Source of the DNA: Fodinibacter sp963730365
GTDB lineage: Bacteria; Actinomycetota; Actinomycetes; Actinomycetales; Dermatophilaceae
Assembly (NCBI GenBank): GCA_963730365.1
Contig: CAVSRM010000010.1
Span: 379,455-443,454, forward strand
DNA length: 64,000 bases
Direction of reading: 5' to 3'
The position numbers and the translations under genes were made by a program. The notes beneath the pieces are model-generated. The model was not told where the DNA came from, did no database searches, and saw only the letters and a list, made by a program, of their open reading frames with translations. Positions 25,905 through 35,061 of the stretch are shown here, piece by piece (position 1 is the stretch's first letter; each line of letters begins with the position of its first letter).

Positions 25905-26996
25905 ATGGGAAACATCCGTGTCGCCATCGTCGGCGTCGGAAACTGTGCGTCGTCCCTCGTCCAGGGCGTCCACTACTACCGCGACGCCGACCCGGCGTCC
26001 ACCGTCCCCGGCCTCATGCACGTGAAGTTCGGCGAGTACCACGTCAATGACGTGCAGTTCGTCGCGGCGTTCGACGTGGACGACAAGAAGGTCGGCAAGG
26101 ACCTCGCCGAGGCCATCATCGCCTCGGAGAACAACACGATCACCTTCGCCGACGTGCCCACCACGGGCATCACCGTGCAGCGCGGTCACACTCTCGACGG
26201 GCTGGGCAAGTACTACCGCCAGACCATCGACGAGTCCGCCGCCGACCCGGTCGACGTCGTGAAGACCCTCAAGGACGCCGAGGTCGACGTCCTCGTGTCC
26301 TACCTCCCGGTGGGCTCGGAGCAGGCCGACAAGTTCTACGCCCAGTGCGCCATCGACGCCGGTGTCGGCTTCGTCAACGCCCTGCCCGTCTTCATCGCCT
26401 CCGACCCGGAGTGGGCCGACAAGTTCGAGGCCGCCGGCGTGCCGATCATCGGTGACGACATCAAGAGCCAGGTCGGTGCCACCATCACCCACCGCGTCAT
26501 GGCCAAGCTCTTCGAGGACCGCGGTGTGCAGCTCGACCGCACCTACCAGCTCAATGTCGGCGGCAACATGGACTTCAAGAACATGCTCGAGCGCGAGCGC
26601 CTGGAGTCCAAGAAGGTCTCCAAGACCCAGGCCGTGACGTCCAACCTCACCGGCTCCCTCGCCGGCAAGACCGAGGACCGCAACGTCCACATCGGCCCGT
26701 CGGACTACGTCGCGTGGCTCGATGACCGCAAGTGGGCCTACGTCCGCCTCGAGGGTCGCGCCTTCGGCGACGTGCCGCTCAACCTCGAGTACAAGCTCGA
26801 GGTCTGGGACTCCCCCAACTCCGCCGGCATCATCATCGACGCCATCCGCGCGGCGAAGATCGCCAAGGACCGCGGCATCGGCGGCGCCCTGCTCTCGGCG
26901 TCGTCCTACCTCATGAAGTCCCCGCCGGAGCAGCGCCCGGACGACCTCGGTCGCGCCAAGCTCGAGGCCTTCATCCGCGGCGAGGAGACCCGCTGA
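25905..26996 (+). CDS. ino1: Inositol-3-phosphate synthase
   Basis: This 363-residue NAD-dependent enzyme converts glucose 6-phosphate to 1L-myo-inositol 1-phosphate, the first step to phosphatidylinositol and mycothiol in actinobacteria. The Rossmann motif IVGVGNCASSLVQG is at about 8-21, and the conserved GDDIKSQVGATITHR, NVGGNMDFKNM and SDYVAWLDDRK segments are present. The length matches the mycobacterial enzyme. ATG 25905 has AGGAGA upstream. It follows a PadR regulator and ends at a strong hairpin. Confidence 0.98.
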   Translation: MGNIRVAIVGVGNCASSLVQGVHYYRDADPASTVPGLMHVKFGEYHVNDVQFVAAFDVDDKKVGKDLAEAIIASENNTITFADVPTTGITVQRGHTLDGLGKYYRQTIDESAADPVDVVKTLKDAEVDVLVSYLPVGSEQADKFYAQCAIDAGVGFVNALPVFIASDPEWADKFEAAGVPIIGDDIKSQVGATITHRVMAKLFEDRGVQLDRTYQLNVGGNMDFKNMLERERLESKKVSKTQAVTSNLTGSLAGKTEDRNVHIGPSDYVAWLDDRKWAYVRLEGRAFGDVPLNLEYKLEVWDSPNSAGIIIDAIRAAKIAKDRGIGGALLSASSYLMKSPPEQRPDDLGRAKLEAFIRGEETR

Positions 26997-27020
26997 CGCG
27001 GAGCCTCACCCCGTAGTCAC

Positions 27021-27058
27021 CGGTATGCCGTCCACGCCCTCGCGTGGGCGGCATACCG
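27021..27058 (+). terminator. Terminator hairpin after ino1
   Basis: A 17-bp stem (CGGTATGCCGTCCACGC with its complement, one G-U pair) closes a 4-base loop, 24 bases after the ino1 stop. It lies between convergent genes and may serve both, since the PP2C gene ends at 27087 on the other strand. Confidence 0.85.
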
Positions 27059-27086
27059 CTGTCCGGCCCCACGTCGGCGCGACCGG

Positions 27087-27920
27087 TCAGGCGCCACCGT
27101 CCGGCTGCTCCGCCGACCGGACGGCTGAGCTGTCCGGGTCGACCTGTGCCTCGGCGTGCTCCGGTGGCTCCACGCTGACGACGACGACCGAGACGTTGTC
27201 CCGACCCCCGGCCTGCACCGCCGCGCCGACGAGCGCGTCGGCGGCGACCTGCGGATCGGCGCACTCGCGGGCGATGCGAATGATCTCGCCATCAGGGAGC
27301 TCGTTGGACAGTCCGTCGCTGCACAGGACGAAACGCTCCCCGACCTCGGGCTCGAGCACCCACGCGTCGGCATCGGGTGCCGGGTCGGTGCCGAGCGAGC
27401 GGGTGATGACGTTGCGCATCGGATGCCGCCTCGCCTCGTCCTCGTCGATGACCCCCGCGTCGAGCAGCTCCTGCACCTCCGAGTGGTCCCGCGTCACCCG
27501 TTGTGCCCCGTCGCCGGCGAGGCGGTAGACGCGGGAGTCCCCGATGTTGAAGACGACCCAGCGCGGCTCACCCTCGGAACCGATGACGGCAAGGCCCGCC
27601 ACCGTTGTGCCCATCCCCCGCTGGTCGGGGCGCTCGGCCGCCCGGTCCAGGATCTGCTGGTTCGCCTCGGCGAGCACCGCTCCCACGTCATCGGCCCGTG
27701 CCGGTGGCCGCTCCCGCAGGGTCGTGAGCGCCTCGATGACCAGCCGGCTGGCGACCTCACCGGCCGCGTGCCCGCCCATGCCGTCCGCCACGGCGAACAC
27801 GGTTCCGTCGGCGATGAGCCCGTCCTCGTTGTGGTCCCGGACCCGGCCGACCTCGGACGCGCTCCCGAACACCAGGTGCAGGTCCGCTCCTCGCAGCACA
27901 CTCCGCTCGGCGGCCGTCAC
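27087..27920 (-). CDS. PP2C-family Ser/Thr protein phosphatase
   Basis: A 277-residue soluble phosphatase. The metal-binding Asp motifs of the PP2C fold are all visible: RDHNEDG (about 28-34), VADGMGGHAAGE (about 44-55), CSDGLSNELPDGE (about 201-213) and GGRDNVSVVVV near the end. Such enzymes reverse Ser/Thr kinase phosphorylation; a kinase partner is not in this window except the pseudokinase at 30254. The GTG start at 27920 has no strong RBS. It has no transmembrane helix, unlike PstP of the FtsZ-cluster kinases. Confidence 0.92.
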   Translation of the reverse strand: MTAAERSVLRGADLHLVFGSASEVGRVRDHNEDGLIADGTVFAVADGMGGHAAGEVASRLVIEALTTLRERPPARADDVGAVLAEANQQILDRAAERPDQRGMGTTVAGLAVIGSEGEPRWVVFNIGDSRVYRLAGDGAQRVTRDHSEVQELLDAGVIDEDEARRHPMRNVITRSLGTDPAPDADAWVLEPEVGERFVLCSDGLSNELPDGEIIRIARECADPQVAADALVGAAVQAGGRDNVSVVVVSVEPPEHAEAQVDPDSSAVRSAEQPDGGA

Positions 27921-28017
27921 GTCAGGGCCTCGGTCACGGTCATCGGGCTGGTTCCCCCTCGGGACGGGTCACGGACGCACAGGAGCCTAGCCCCGCACCC
28001 GCGGGTCTGTCCGTACC

Positions 28018-29484
28018 TCAGGCGCCGGATTCCGGCTGGTCGGCCCACCAGGTCAGCAGCCGCTCGCGCGCGACCTCCGGCCCGACCGGTCCCTCGTCCA
28101 GGCGCACGGCGAGGAGGTGCTTGTACGCCCGCCCGAGCAGGGGGCCGGGAGCGATGCCGAGCGTGGCCGCGATCTCGTTGCCGTCGAGCTCGGGCCGCAC
28201 GGCCTTGAGCTCCTCCTGCTCGAGCAGTTTCTCGATGCGGTGCTCGAGGTCGTCGTAGGTTGCGGCCAGTCGCCTGGCCTTGCGGGCGTTGCGGGTCGTG
28301 CAGTCGGCCCTGGTGAGGCGGTGCAGGCGCGGAAGCAGGTCCCCGGCATCGGTGATGTAGCGCCGGACCGCCGAGTCGGTCCACTGGCCCTCGCCGTAGC
28401 CGTGGAACCGCAGGTGCAGCTCCACGAGGCGCGTGACGGCCTTGATGGTCTCCTTGTCGAAGCGCAGCGCGCGCAGCCGGCGGCCGGCCAGCTTGGCCCC
28501 CACGACCTCGTGGTGGTGGAAGGACACTCCACCGCCTGCCTCGAAGCGCCTCGTGGCGGGCTTTCCGATGTCGTGGAGCAGGGCGGCGAGGCGGAGCACG
28601 AGGTCCGGCCCCGGCACCGAGTCCGGGGGTCCGTCCGGCGGCCCCTCGAGGGCGATCGCCTGCTCGAGCACGATCATCGAGTGGTCGTAGACGTCCTTGT
28701 GGCGGTGGTGCTCGTCGACCTCGAGCTGGAGGGCGGGCAGCTCGGGCAGCACGTGGGCGGCGAGACCGCTGGCGCACAGCAGCTCGAGCCCGGCCCGCGG
28801 GTACCGCGCCATGAGCAGCTTGACGAGCTCGTCACGGACCCGCTCGGCCGAGACGATCCCGATGGTGTCGGCCATCGCGGACATCGCGGCGCGCACCTGG
28901 GGGTCGGGCACGAACCCGAGCTGGGCGACGAACCGGGCCGCGCGCATCATCCGCAGCGGGTCGTCGCCGAAGCTGACCTCGGGGGTCGAGGGGGTGCGCA
29001 GCACCTCCGCCTCCAGGTCGGCGAGGCCGCCGTGGGGGTCCACGAAGGCGAGGTCCGGGAGTCTCAGGGCCATGGCGTTGACGGTGAAGTCCCGTCGCAC
29101 GAGGTCGTCCTCGAGGGAGTGACCGAAGGCCACGACGGGTTTGCGGGTCGTCCCGTCGTAGGCATCGGCCCGGTAGGTCGTCACCTCGACGACGCGCTCG
29201 CCCCGCCGGGCACCGATGGTGCCGAACTCCCGTCCCATGTCCCAGGTCGCGTTGCCCCACTGCGCCAGCAGCCGCTCGGTCTCCTCCGGCCTTGCCGAGG
29301 TGGTGAAGTCGAGGTCCGTCGCTGTGCGGCCCAGGAGCGCGTCACGCACCGGTCCGCCCACGAGGGCCAGGTCATGACCGGCGTCGGCGAAGAGCGTCCC
29401 GAGCTCGGTCAGCTCGGGGAGCACGGGTGCGAGCCGGGAGACGGCCTCCCGGAGCAGGGCGGCTGACGGCTGACGGGTGGACAC
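28018..29484 (-). CDS. cca: CCA tRNA nucleotidyltransferase
   Basis: A 488-residue enzyme that adds or repairs the CCA end of tRNAs. The nucleotidyltransferase head has GGPVRDALLGRTATDLDFTT (about 43-62) and RRDFTVNAMAL, and an HD domain follows with LLHDIGKPATR. This domain set is typical of actinobacterial PcnA/Cca. GTG 29484 lies eight bases after a TACCCT -10 element (29498-29493), with no Shine-Dalgarno, so a leaderless transcript is likely. It is divergent from the Nudix gene, the same arrangement as pcnA-mutT4 in mycobacteria. Confidence 0.95.
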   Translation of the reverse strand: MSTRQPSAALLREAVSRLAPVLPELTELGTLFADAGHDLALVGGPVRDALLGRTATDLDFTTSARPEETERLLAQWGNATWDMGREFGTIGARRGERVVEVTTYRADAYDGTTRKPVVAFGHSLEDDLVRRDFTVNAMALRLPDLAFVDPHGGLADLEAEVLRTPSTPEVSFGDDPLRMMRAARFVAQLGFVPDPQVRAAMSAMADTIGIVSAERVRDELVKLLMARYPRAGLELLCASGLAAHVLPELPALQLEVDEHHRHKDVYDHSMIVLEQAIALEGPPDGPPDSVPGPDLVLRLAALLHDIGKPATRRFEAGGGVSFHHHEVVGAKLAGRRLRALRFDKETIKAVTRLVELHLRFHGYGEGQWTDSAVRRYITDAGDLLPRLHRLTRADCTTRNARKARRLAATYDDLEHRIEKLLEQEELKAVRPELDGNEIAATLGIAPGPLLGRAYKHLLAVRLDEGPVGPEVARERLLTWWADQPESGA

Positions 29485-29492
29485 GAGGACCA

Positions 29493-29498
29493 AGGGTA
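29493..29498 (-). promoter_or_regulatory. -10 element of leaderless cca transcript
   Basis: Read on the minus strand, TACCCT ends eight bases before the GTG at 29484 with no ribosome binding site. Together with the divergent element at 29558-29563 it makes a compact back-to-back promoter. Confidence 0.45.
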
Positions 29499-29557
29499 TG
29501 CCGGGGCGCGCCTCCAGGGCCGCACCTCGCTTCAGTGGTGGTCGTCGCCGCTGTGGT

Positions 29558-29563
29558 TACAGT
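29558..29563 (+). promoter_or_regulatory. -10 element of leaderless Nudix transcript
   Basis: TACAGT lies six bases before the ATG at 29570, with no Shine-Dalgarno; it fits the actinobacterial TANNNT consensus and implies that the mRNA begins at the start codon. Confidence 0.6.
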
Positions 29564-29569
29564 GACTGG

Positions 29570-30061
29570 ATGAGCCACGCCGCAGCAGACTCGACGGGTG
29601 CCCCCGCCCGGCGACTGCCTGCCGTGGAGGAGCGCAGTGCCGGCGGTGTCGTCGTCGACGTGCACGAGGGGGAGGCACGGATCGCCGTCATCGCCCGACG
29701 CAACCGGGCGGGACGCGTGGAGTGGTGCCTGCCCAAGGGGCACATCGAGGGCGACGAGACGCTCCCCGAGACCGCAGCCCGCGAGGTGGCCGAGGAGACC
29801 GGCATCGAGGGGCGGGTGCTCATCGAGCTGGGGACGATCGACTACTGGTTCGCCTCCGGAGACCGTCGGATCCACAAGTACGTCCACCACTACCTGCTCG
29901 AGGCCACCGGCGGGTACCTCACGATCGAGAAGGACCCCGACCACGAGGCCATCGACGTGGCCTGGCTCCTGTTGCGCGACGCCCACCGGCACCTCACCTT
30001 CCCCAACGAACGGCGCATCGCCCGGGTGGCGTGGCAGCGCCTCGCCGGGGATGCCGGCTGA
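29570..30061 (+). CDS. Nudix hydrolase (MutT4-like)
   Basis: A 163-residue hydrolase of nucleoside diphosphate-linked compounds. The complete Nudix box GHIEGDETLPETAAREVAEE is at about residues 57-76 (G-x5-E-x7-REVAEE-x-G). The N-terminus is a short hydrophilic tail. It stands divergent to cca as mutT4 does in mycobacteria, where the next genes are a large membrane protein, murJ, sigM and thioredoxin genes; here the next gene is the pseudokinase. The substrate cannot be told from sequence. Confidence 0.92.
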   Translation: MSHAAADSTGAPARRLPAVEERSAGGVVVDVHEGEARIAVIARRNRAGRVEWCLPKGHIEGDETLPETAAREVAEETGIEGRVLIELGTIDYWFASGDRRIHKYVHHYLLEATGGYLTIEKDPDHEAIDVAWLLLRDAHRHLTFPNERRIARVAWQRLAGDAG

Positions 30062-30177
30062 GCCGCGCCGTCACCCCGGCTGGGCGGCGCAGGACCCTGG
30101 GACCGGGCAGCCACGTCCCGGGGGGAGCCACCGCGCCGGGTCCCGGTCCGCTCCCTCGGCCCCGAGCAGCGAACGCC

Positions 30178-30183
30178 TACTAT
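30178..30183 (+). promoter_or_regulatory. -10 element for the pseudokinase-sigM-operon
   Basis: TACTAT is a near-perfect -10 hexamer 70 bases before the pseudokinase start, in the only short gap upstream of the kinase-sigM run. An ATG inside it (30182) is in frame but cannot be a start on this reading. Confidence 0.5.
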
Positions 30184-30253
30184 GGGCGAACACCCGTCGG
30201 CTGCGGGTGGCGGACGTCCTGTGGTCCGTGACCGACGAGCAGAAGGAGCTGCG

Positions 30254-32326
30254 GTGAGGGGTGTGGGACCCGGAACCGTCCTCGGGGGCCGGTACACCGT
30301 GCACCGTCGCCTCGAGCAGGGCCACGACACCGAGCGGTGGTCCGCCGACGACACGACCCTGTCGCGCACCGTCTCGGTGCTCTGCATGGCCGCCGACGAC
30401 CACCGCACCCCGGCCCTGCTCGATGCTGCCCGTCGCGCCGCATCGGTGACCCACTCCCTCTTCGTGCGGATCCTCGACGTGGGCGCCGACGACGAGATCG
30501 CCTACGTCGTCGAGGAGGACCTCGACGAGGCCCGCACCCTGACCCAGCTCGTCACCTCCGGTGGCGTGCCGGGCGACGAGGTGCGCCGCATCACCGGCGA
30601 GGTGGCGAGCGCCCTGGATGCCGCGACCCAGCGAGGCATGCACCACCTCGACCTGCGCCCAGACGACGTCCTGCGGACCCCTGACGGTGATGTCCGGCTG
30701 CGTTCCCTGGGCACGGCCGCCGTGCGGGTGGGGGAGGACGGGGCCGAGGCCGACGAGGCCGCCCGCCGGGACGCGGTCGGGGTCGTCGCCCTGACGTATG
30801 CCGGTCTGACCGGGCTCTGGCCGCTCGGCGCCGGTGGCTGCGGGCTGGGCGCGGCGCCGCGCGTGCCGGGTGGCATCGCCGCCCCCTCCGAGATCGCAGC
30901 CGGGGTACCTCGCGACCTCGACGCCATCTGCCGCCTGACCCTCAACGACGACCAGGGCCCGATCAGCCCCGGCGACTACGCCCGTCAGGTGGCCCCGTGG
31001 CCCTCCCGGCAGGTCGTGGGACCGCCGGCGTCACGACCTCTTCCCTCCGCGCCGGTCCAGACCCCTGACTCGGGAGCCGACGAGGCTGCCACGGACCGGG
31101 GCGTCACCAGCCTGATGGGCCCCGGCGGCGCGATCGCCGGTGGGGCGGCCGCCGCTGCCGGGGCGGCGGCCGCTGCCGGGGCGGCGGCCGCTGCCGTGCG
31201 CACCGGGGACGCCGAGGAGGTTCCGGGCTCCGAACCGGACGACCGTCCCGGGCACGAGGACACCCAGGCACTCGACGACACCCAGGTGCTCGACCGTCGC
31301 GAGGACTCCCCGGCGTGGCTGCACGAGGACTCCGAGCCCCCGGCGCAGGAGGACGGCGAGGACGGCAGCGGGCCCGACGACCATTCCGCCGCCGCACCCC
31401 GGACGGACCTCCAGCCGGCGGACGAGACCGTCGAGGGCACCGTGGTGACCGGCTCTGACGGGCCCAGGGCTCCCGGTCGGGCCGCGGCGGCCGGTGCGGC
31501 GGTCGCCGGTGCCGGCGCGGCGGTGGCCAGTGCGCTGGGAGGCGCCGGTGACCGCGTGGGCACCTTCGCCCGCCGGGCGGTCGACAAGGTGTCCGAGATG
31601 TCGTCGGACAGCACGCGCCCGGCCAACGAGGACGACCTCGAGGCCCCCTTGCCGATGGTTCCCGCGGAGCCGCTCAGCAAGGACGAGTCGAAGGTCGCCC
31701 TCGCCATCGTCGGCTTCTTCCTCGTGTTCGCACTCATCATCGGCATCTGGGGGGTGTCGCGCATCGGGAGCAACACCGACCTCGGCCTCTCCGCGGACGG
31801 CAGCGCACCCCAGACCCGCACCACGACGGTGGCACCCAGCTCGCCGGGACCGTCCGAGAGCGCCTCGACGGACGACGAGGCAGCCGCCGCCCCCGGACCG
31901 ATCACGATCGTCAGCGCCAGCGCCTACGACCCCGAGGGTGACGGCGAGGAGAACGACGAGGACACGCCCAAGATCATCGACGGTGACCCGGAGACGGGCT
32001 GGTTCTCCGAGAACTACCGCAGCGACGCCTTCGGGGGGCTCAAGGAGGGCCTGGGCATCGTGCTCGACCTCGGCGAGGAGCAGACACCGACGAGCGTCGA
32101 GCTCGTGGTTCCCGTCCCGGTGGACCTCGAGGTGTACGTGGGTCCCCAGGCCAGCCTGGAGGACGCCACCAAGGTCGGGGAGGTCGACGGCGCCGACGGC
32201 ACCGTGACGATCGACATCGACGAGCCGGTGGCCGGGCAGTTCGTCACCATCTGGTTCACCCAGCTCACCGCCGACGACCGGGGCAAGCGGCGCGCCTGGC
32301 TCAACGAGGCAGTCGTCACCGGCTGA
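30254..32326 (+). CDS. Membrane pseudokinase with extracellular discoidin-like domain
   Basis: A 690-residue protein. Residues 10-265 form a kinase-like fold (VLGGRYTVHRRLEQG start), but the catalytic loop reads HLDLRPDD and the DFG triad is replaced by SLG, and the Gly loop is degenerate, so it is a pseudokinase. A long Ala-rich and acidic linker (with AAAAGAAAAAGAAAAA-type tracts) leads to one transmembrane helix (about 500-520, VALAIVGFFLVFALIIGIWG) and an extracellular C-terminal beta domain. In mycobacteria the equivalent parts are the C-terminus of MurJ (MviN), where the phosphorylated pseudokinase recruits FhaA; here the flippase part is absent. GTG 30254 has AAGGAG upstream. SigM follows after 14 bases. 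Confidence 0.85.
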   Translation: MRGVGPGTVLGGRYTVHRRLEQGHDTERWSADDTTLSRTVSVLCMAADDHRTPALLDAARRAASVTHSLFVRILDVGADDEIAYVVEEDLDEARTLTQLVTSGGVPGDEVRRITGEVASALDAATQRGMHHLDLRPDDVLRTPDGDVRLRSLGTAAVRVGEDGAEADEAARRDAVGVVALTYAGLTGLWPLGAGGCGLGAAPRVPGGIAAPSEIAAGVPRDLDAICRLTLNDDQGPISPGDYARQVAPWPSRQVVGPPASRPLPSAPVQTPDSGADEAATDRGVTSLMGPGGAIAGGAAAAAGAAAAAGAAAAAVRTGDAEEVPGSEPDDRPGHEDTQALDDTQVLDRREDSPAWLHEDSEPPAQEDGEDGSGPDDHSAAAPRTDLQPADETVEGTVVTGSDGPRAPGRAAAAGAAVAGAGAAVASALGGAGDRVGTFARRAVDKVSEMSSDSTRPANEDDLEAPLPMVPAEPLSKDESKVALAIVGFFLVFALIIGIWGVSRIGSNTDLGLSADGSAPQTRTTTVAPSSPGPSESASTDDEAAAAPGPITIVSASAYDPEGDGEENDEDTPKIIDGDPETGWFSENYRSDAFGGLKEGLGIVLDLGEEQTPTSVELVVPVPVDLEVYVGPQASLEDATKVGEVDGADGTVTIDIDEPVAGQFVTIWFTQLTADDRGKRRAWLNEAVVTG

Positions 32327-32340
32327 GCGCCGGTCACGCC

Positions 32341-32946
32341 ATGGCGCACGACGACCTCACTGCACTCGAGGACCGGGACCTCATGGCCCGCCACGTCGCG
32401 GGCGACGGCGGGGCGGCGTTCGGGGAGCTCTTCCGTCGGCATCGCGACCGGATGTATGCCGTCGCGGTGCGCACGACGGGTCAGCGGGAGCTCGCGGCCG
32501 ACAGCGTGCAGGAGGCCTTCATCTCGGCATACCGCCGCGCCGACGGCTACCGCGGCGAGGCAGCCGTGACGACCTGGCTGCACCGCATCGTCGTCAACGC
32601 GTGCCTGGACCGGCTGCGACGCGAGAAGGTCGCCGTGCGCCGGGCCGGCGACGTCGCCGAGCTCGACCTCGCCGACCCGCACGACCACCACGCCTCCGTC
32701 GAGTCTCGGCTCGACGTGCGCGCGGCACTGGCCGGCCTTCCCGAGGGACAGCGTCTCGCCCTCACGCTGGTCGACATGCACGGGCTGTCGGTCGCCGAGG
32801 CGGCGAGCATCCTCGGGGTGGCCCAGGGCACGGTGAAGTCCCGGTGCTTCCGGGGGCGGGAGGCGCTGGCCGTCATCCTCCGGCCCAGCGAGCCAGGGGC
32901 CACCGCGGCCGCCTCGCGAGACACGGAACCGGGAGCGACGCCATGA
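32341..32946 (+). CDS. sigM: ECF RNA polymerase sigma factor SigM
   Basis: A 201-residue extracytoplasmic-function sigma factor. Sigma region 2 is seen as FGELFRRHRDRMYAVAVRTT with DSVQEAFISAYRRADGYRGE, and region 4 as LPEGQRLALTLVDMHGLSVAEAA with ILGVAQGTVKSRCFRGRE. Its neighbours are a membrane pseudokinase (14 bases upstream) and a single-pass membrane protein that is likely its anti-sigma factor, then trxB and trxA. In mycobacteria SigM lies in the same order. The likely role is an envelope or redox response; the promoter it recognises is not known. Confidence 0.93.
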   Translation: MAHDDLTALEDRDLMARHVAGDGGAAFGELFRRHRDRMYAVAVRTTGQRELAADSVQEAFISAYRRADGYRGEAAVTTWLHRIVVNACLDRLRREKVAVRRAGDVAELDLADPHDHHASVESRLDVRAALAGLPEGQRLALTLVDMHGLSVAEAASILGVAQGTVKSRCFRGREALAVILRPSEPGATAAASRDTEPGATP

Positions 32947-33034
32947 CGTCCCATCCCCGGCTGGACCACTGCCCCCCGCCCGCCCGATGCCACGACCACC
33001 CACGACCACGACAGCGCGTGCCCCGGAGGACCCC

Positions 33035-33763
33035 GTGAACAAGCGTGACGACGACGAACCCGTCGAGCACGACCCCACCGGGATGCGCGACCTCCTCGCC
33101 CAGCTTCCCGAGCCCGGTCCGATGCCCGCCGACCTCGTCTCGCGGATCAACGCCTCCCTGGCCCGGGAGGCGCAGTCGGGCCACGTGGACGTCACGGCTC
33201 GGGGCGGGGTGTCGGCCCTGGAGCCCCATCGCCGCTCGCGCCGCCGCTGGCAGGTGCTCGGGCTGGCGGCCGCGGTCGTGGGCGTCATCGGGCTCGGCGG
33301 TCTGGCCCTGAACACCCTGCCCGGTGGTGTCGAGGCGTCCCTGGGAATCGCGGGCTCCGCGGACGACAGCGGTGCAGTCGCCGACAGCGGCGGGGCCGAC
33401 AGCCAGGCGCGTGCCGAGAGCAGCCCCGGTGCCATGGTGGTCATGACGGGCCACGACTACACCGCAGAGGATCTGGGCGGCGGGGCCGGGACGTTGCTCA
33501 CCACCGACCCCGGCGCCCTTCCCCCGGTGGTCGGCGACGACGCCGGCACGCTCAGCACCCCCGTCGGGGCGCGAGAGTGCGCCGACGCGCTGGGGGTGCC
33601 AGAGGGAGCCCTGCTCATGGTCGACGTCGCCACGGTCGACGGAACCCCGGGCGCGGTGCTCGTCGCGAGCAGCGGCGGCCAGCACACGGCTTATGCGGTG
33701 CGACGGTCGTGCTCCGCGGCCTCCCCCGGGATGCTCGCCGGACCCGTGACCGTGACCCCCTGA
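33035..33763 (+). CDS. Likely anti-SigM factor, single-pass membrane protein
   Basis: A 242-residue protein. The cytoplasmic part (1-65) begins with an acidic segment and MRDLLAQLPEPGPMPADLVSRI, resembling the short anti-sigma helix bundles, without a zinc-binding HxxxC motif. One membrane helix (about 71-90, VLGLAAAVVGVIGLGGLAL) leads to an extracellular Gly/Asp-rich linker and a small domain with two Cys (ECADALGV and RRSCSAAS). GTG 33035 has GGAGG five bases upstream. Its place directly after sigM argues for an anti-sigma role; sequence alone does not prove it. Confidence 0.75.
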   Translation: MNKRDDDEPVEHDPTGMRDLLAQLPEPGPMPADLVSRINASLAREAQSGHVDVTARGGVSALEPHRRSRRRWQVLGLAAAVVGVIGLGGLALNTLPGGVEASLGIAGSADDSGAVADSGGADSQARAESSPGAMVVMTGHDYTAEDLGGGAGTLLTTDPGALPPVVGDDAGTLSTPVGARECADALGVPEGALLMVDVATVDGTPGAVLVASSGGQHTAYAVRRSCSAASPGMLAGPVTVTP

Positions 33764-34051
33764 CCTCGTCGAGGCCCCGGACTTCTCCTGCCGGACAGCC
33801 GGATGCCGCTCGCTGCCGGGATCCTCGCCCGCGGTCAGCAGGCCACCTCAGGCTCGGCGGACCCGCACGCCACATCGACGCCGCCCGCACGCCAGGGGCG
33901 CGGATCGTGCCGACCTGGACGCCCGTGTGACGCAGTGGTGACGTGCGGCGAGGCCGGGTTCCTCCGGGAACACCCGGGGCCTAGGATCGGTTCCAGTGAT
34001 GCACCGCATGTAGCGGTCCGCAACCCGATCAACCACCAGAGGATGTGTCTC

Positions 34052-34981
34052 GTGACCTCCGACGTGCACAACGTCATCATCATCGGCTCCGGCCCGGCCG
34101 GCTGGACCGCAGCGGTCTACGCCGCCCGCGCGAACCTCGCTCCCCTCGTCTTCGAGGGTTCCGTGACGGCGGGTGGCGCGCTGATGAACACCACCGAGGT
34201 GGAGAACTTCCCGGGGTTCCGCGACGGGATCATGGGCCCGGACCTCATGGAGAACATGCGCGCCCAGGCGGAGCGCTTCGGCGCCGAGATCGTCACCGAC
34301 GACGTGCAGTCCGTGCGGCTCGAGGGCGATGTCAAGGTGGTGACCGACTCCGAGGGGACCGAGCACCGGACCCGGGCCGTCATCCTGGCCATGGGATCCG
34401 CGTACCGGGAGCTCGGCCTGCCCGACGAGAAGCGCCTGTCCGGCCACGGGGTCTCCTGGTGCGCCACCTGTGACGGCTTCTTCTTCCGCGACCAGGACAT
34501 CGCCGTCGTCGGCGGTGGTGACTCCGCCGTGGAGGAGGCCACCTTCCTCACCAAGTTCGCCCGGACGGTCACCATCGTGCACCGGCGCGACGAGCTGCGG
34601 GCCAGCAAGATCATGGCCGAGCGCGCCCACGCCAACGAGAAGATCCACTTCGCCTGGAACAGCGCCGTCGACGAGATCCACGGCGGCGACAAGCTCACCG
34701 GCGTCACGCTGCGGAACACCATCACCGGCGAGATCAGCGAGCTGCCGGTCACCGGGCTCTTCATCGCGATCGGCCACGACCCGCGCAACGAGCTCGTCAA
34801 GGGCGTGGTCGACCTCGACGCCGAGGGCTACGTCCTCGTCGAGGGGCGCACGACCAAGACGAACATCCCGGGAGTCTTCGCCTCCGGTGACCTCGTCGAC
34901 CACACCTATCGCCAGGCCATCACCGCCGCCGGGTCCGGCTGCGCCGCGGCCCTCGACGCCGAACGCTTCCTGGCCCACTGA
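34052..34981 (+). CDS. trxB: Thioredoxin-disulfide reductase
   Basis: TrxB of 309 residues passes electrons from NADPH through FAD to thioredoxin. It has the FAD motif IIGSGPAGWTAAVYAAR, the redox pair in SWCATCDGFFF (about 133-143), the NADPH motif VVGGGDSAVEEA and the C-terminal FAD contact ASGDLVDHTYRQAITAAGSG. GTG 34052 has AGAGGA nine bases upstream; TAGGAT near 33982 is a possible -10. trxA follows after 80 bases. Confidence 0.98.
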   Translation: MTSDVHNVIIIGSGPAGWTAAVYAARANLAPLVFEGSVTAGGALMNTTEVENFPGFRDGIMGPDLMENMRAQAERFGAEIVTDDVQSVRLEGDVKVVTDSEGTEHRTRAVILAMGSAYRELGLPDEKRLSGHGVSWCATCDGFFFRDQDIAVVGGGDSAVEEATFLTKFARTVTIVHRRDELRASKIMAERAHANEKIHFAWNSAVDEIHGGDKLTGVTLRNTITGEISELPVTGLFIAIGHDPRNELVKGVVDLDAEGYVLVEGRTTKTNIPGVFASGDLVDHTYRQAITAAGSGCAAALDAERFLAH

Positions 34982-35061
34982 CCCGCGAGGTGCTGTCGGA
35001 CCCGTCCGGCACGATCCGAGCCACCCCCACCCTTCCCGTCATCGCCCGAAAGGAACCCACC

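Noticed and set aside
30182..30253. ATG 30182 as the pseudokinase start
   Set aside because: It lies within the TACTAT -10 hexamer and lacks an RBS; the GTG at 30254 with AAGGAG is better.
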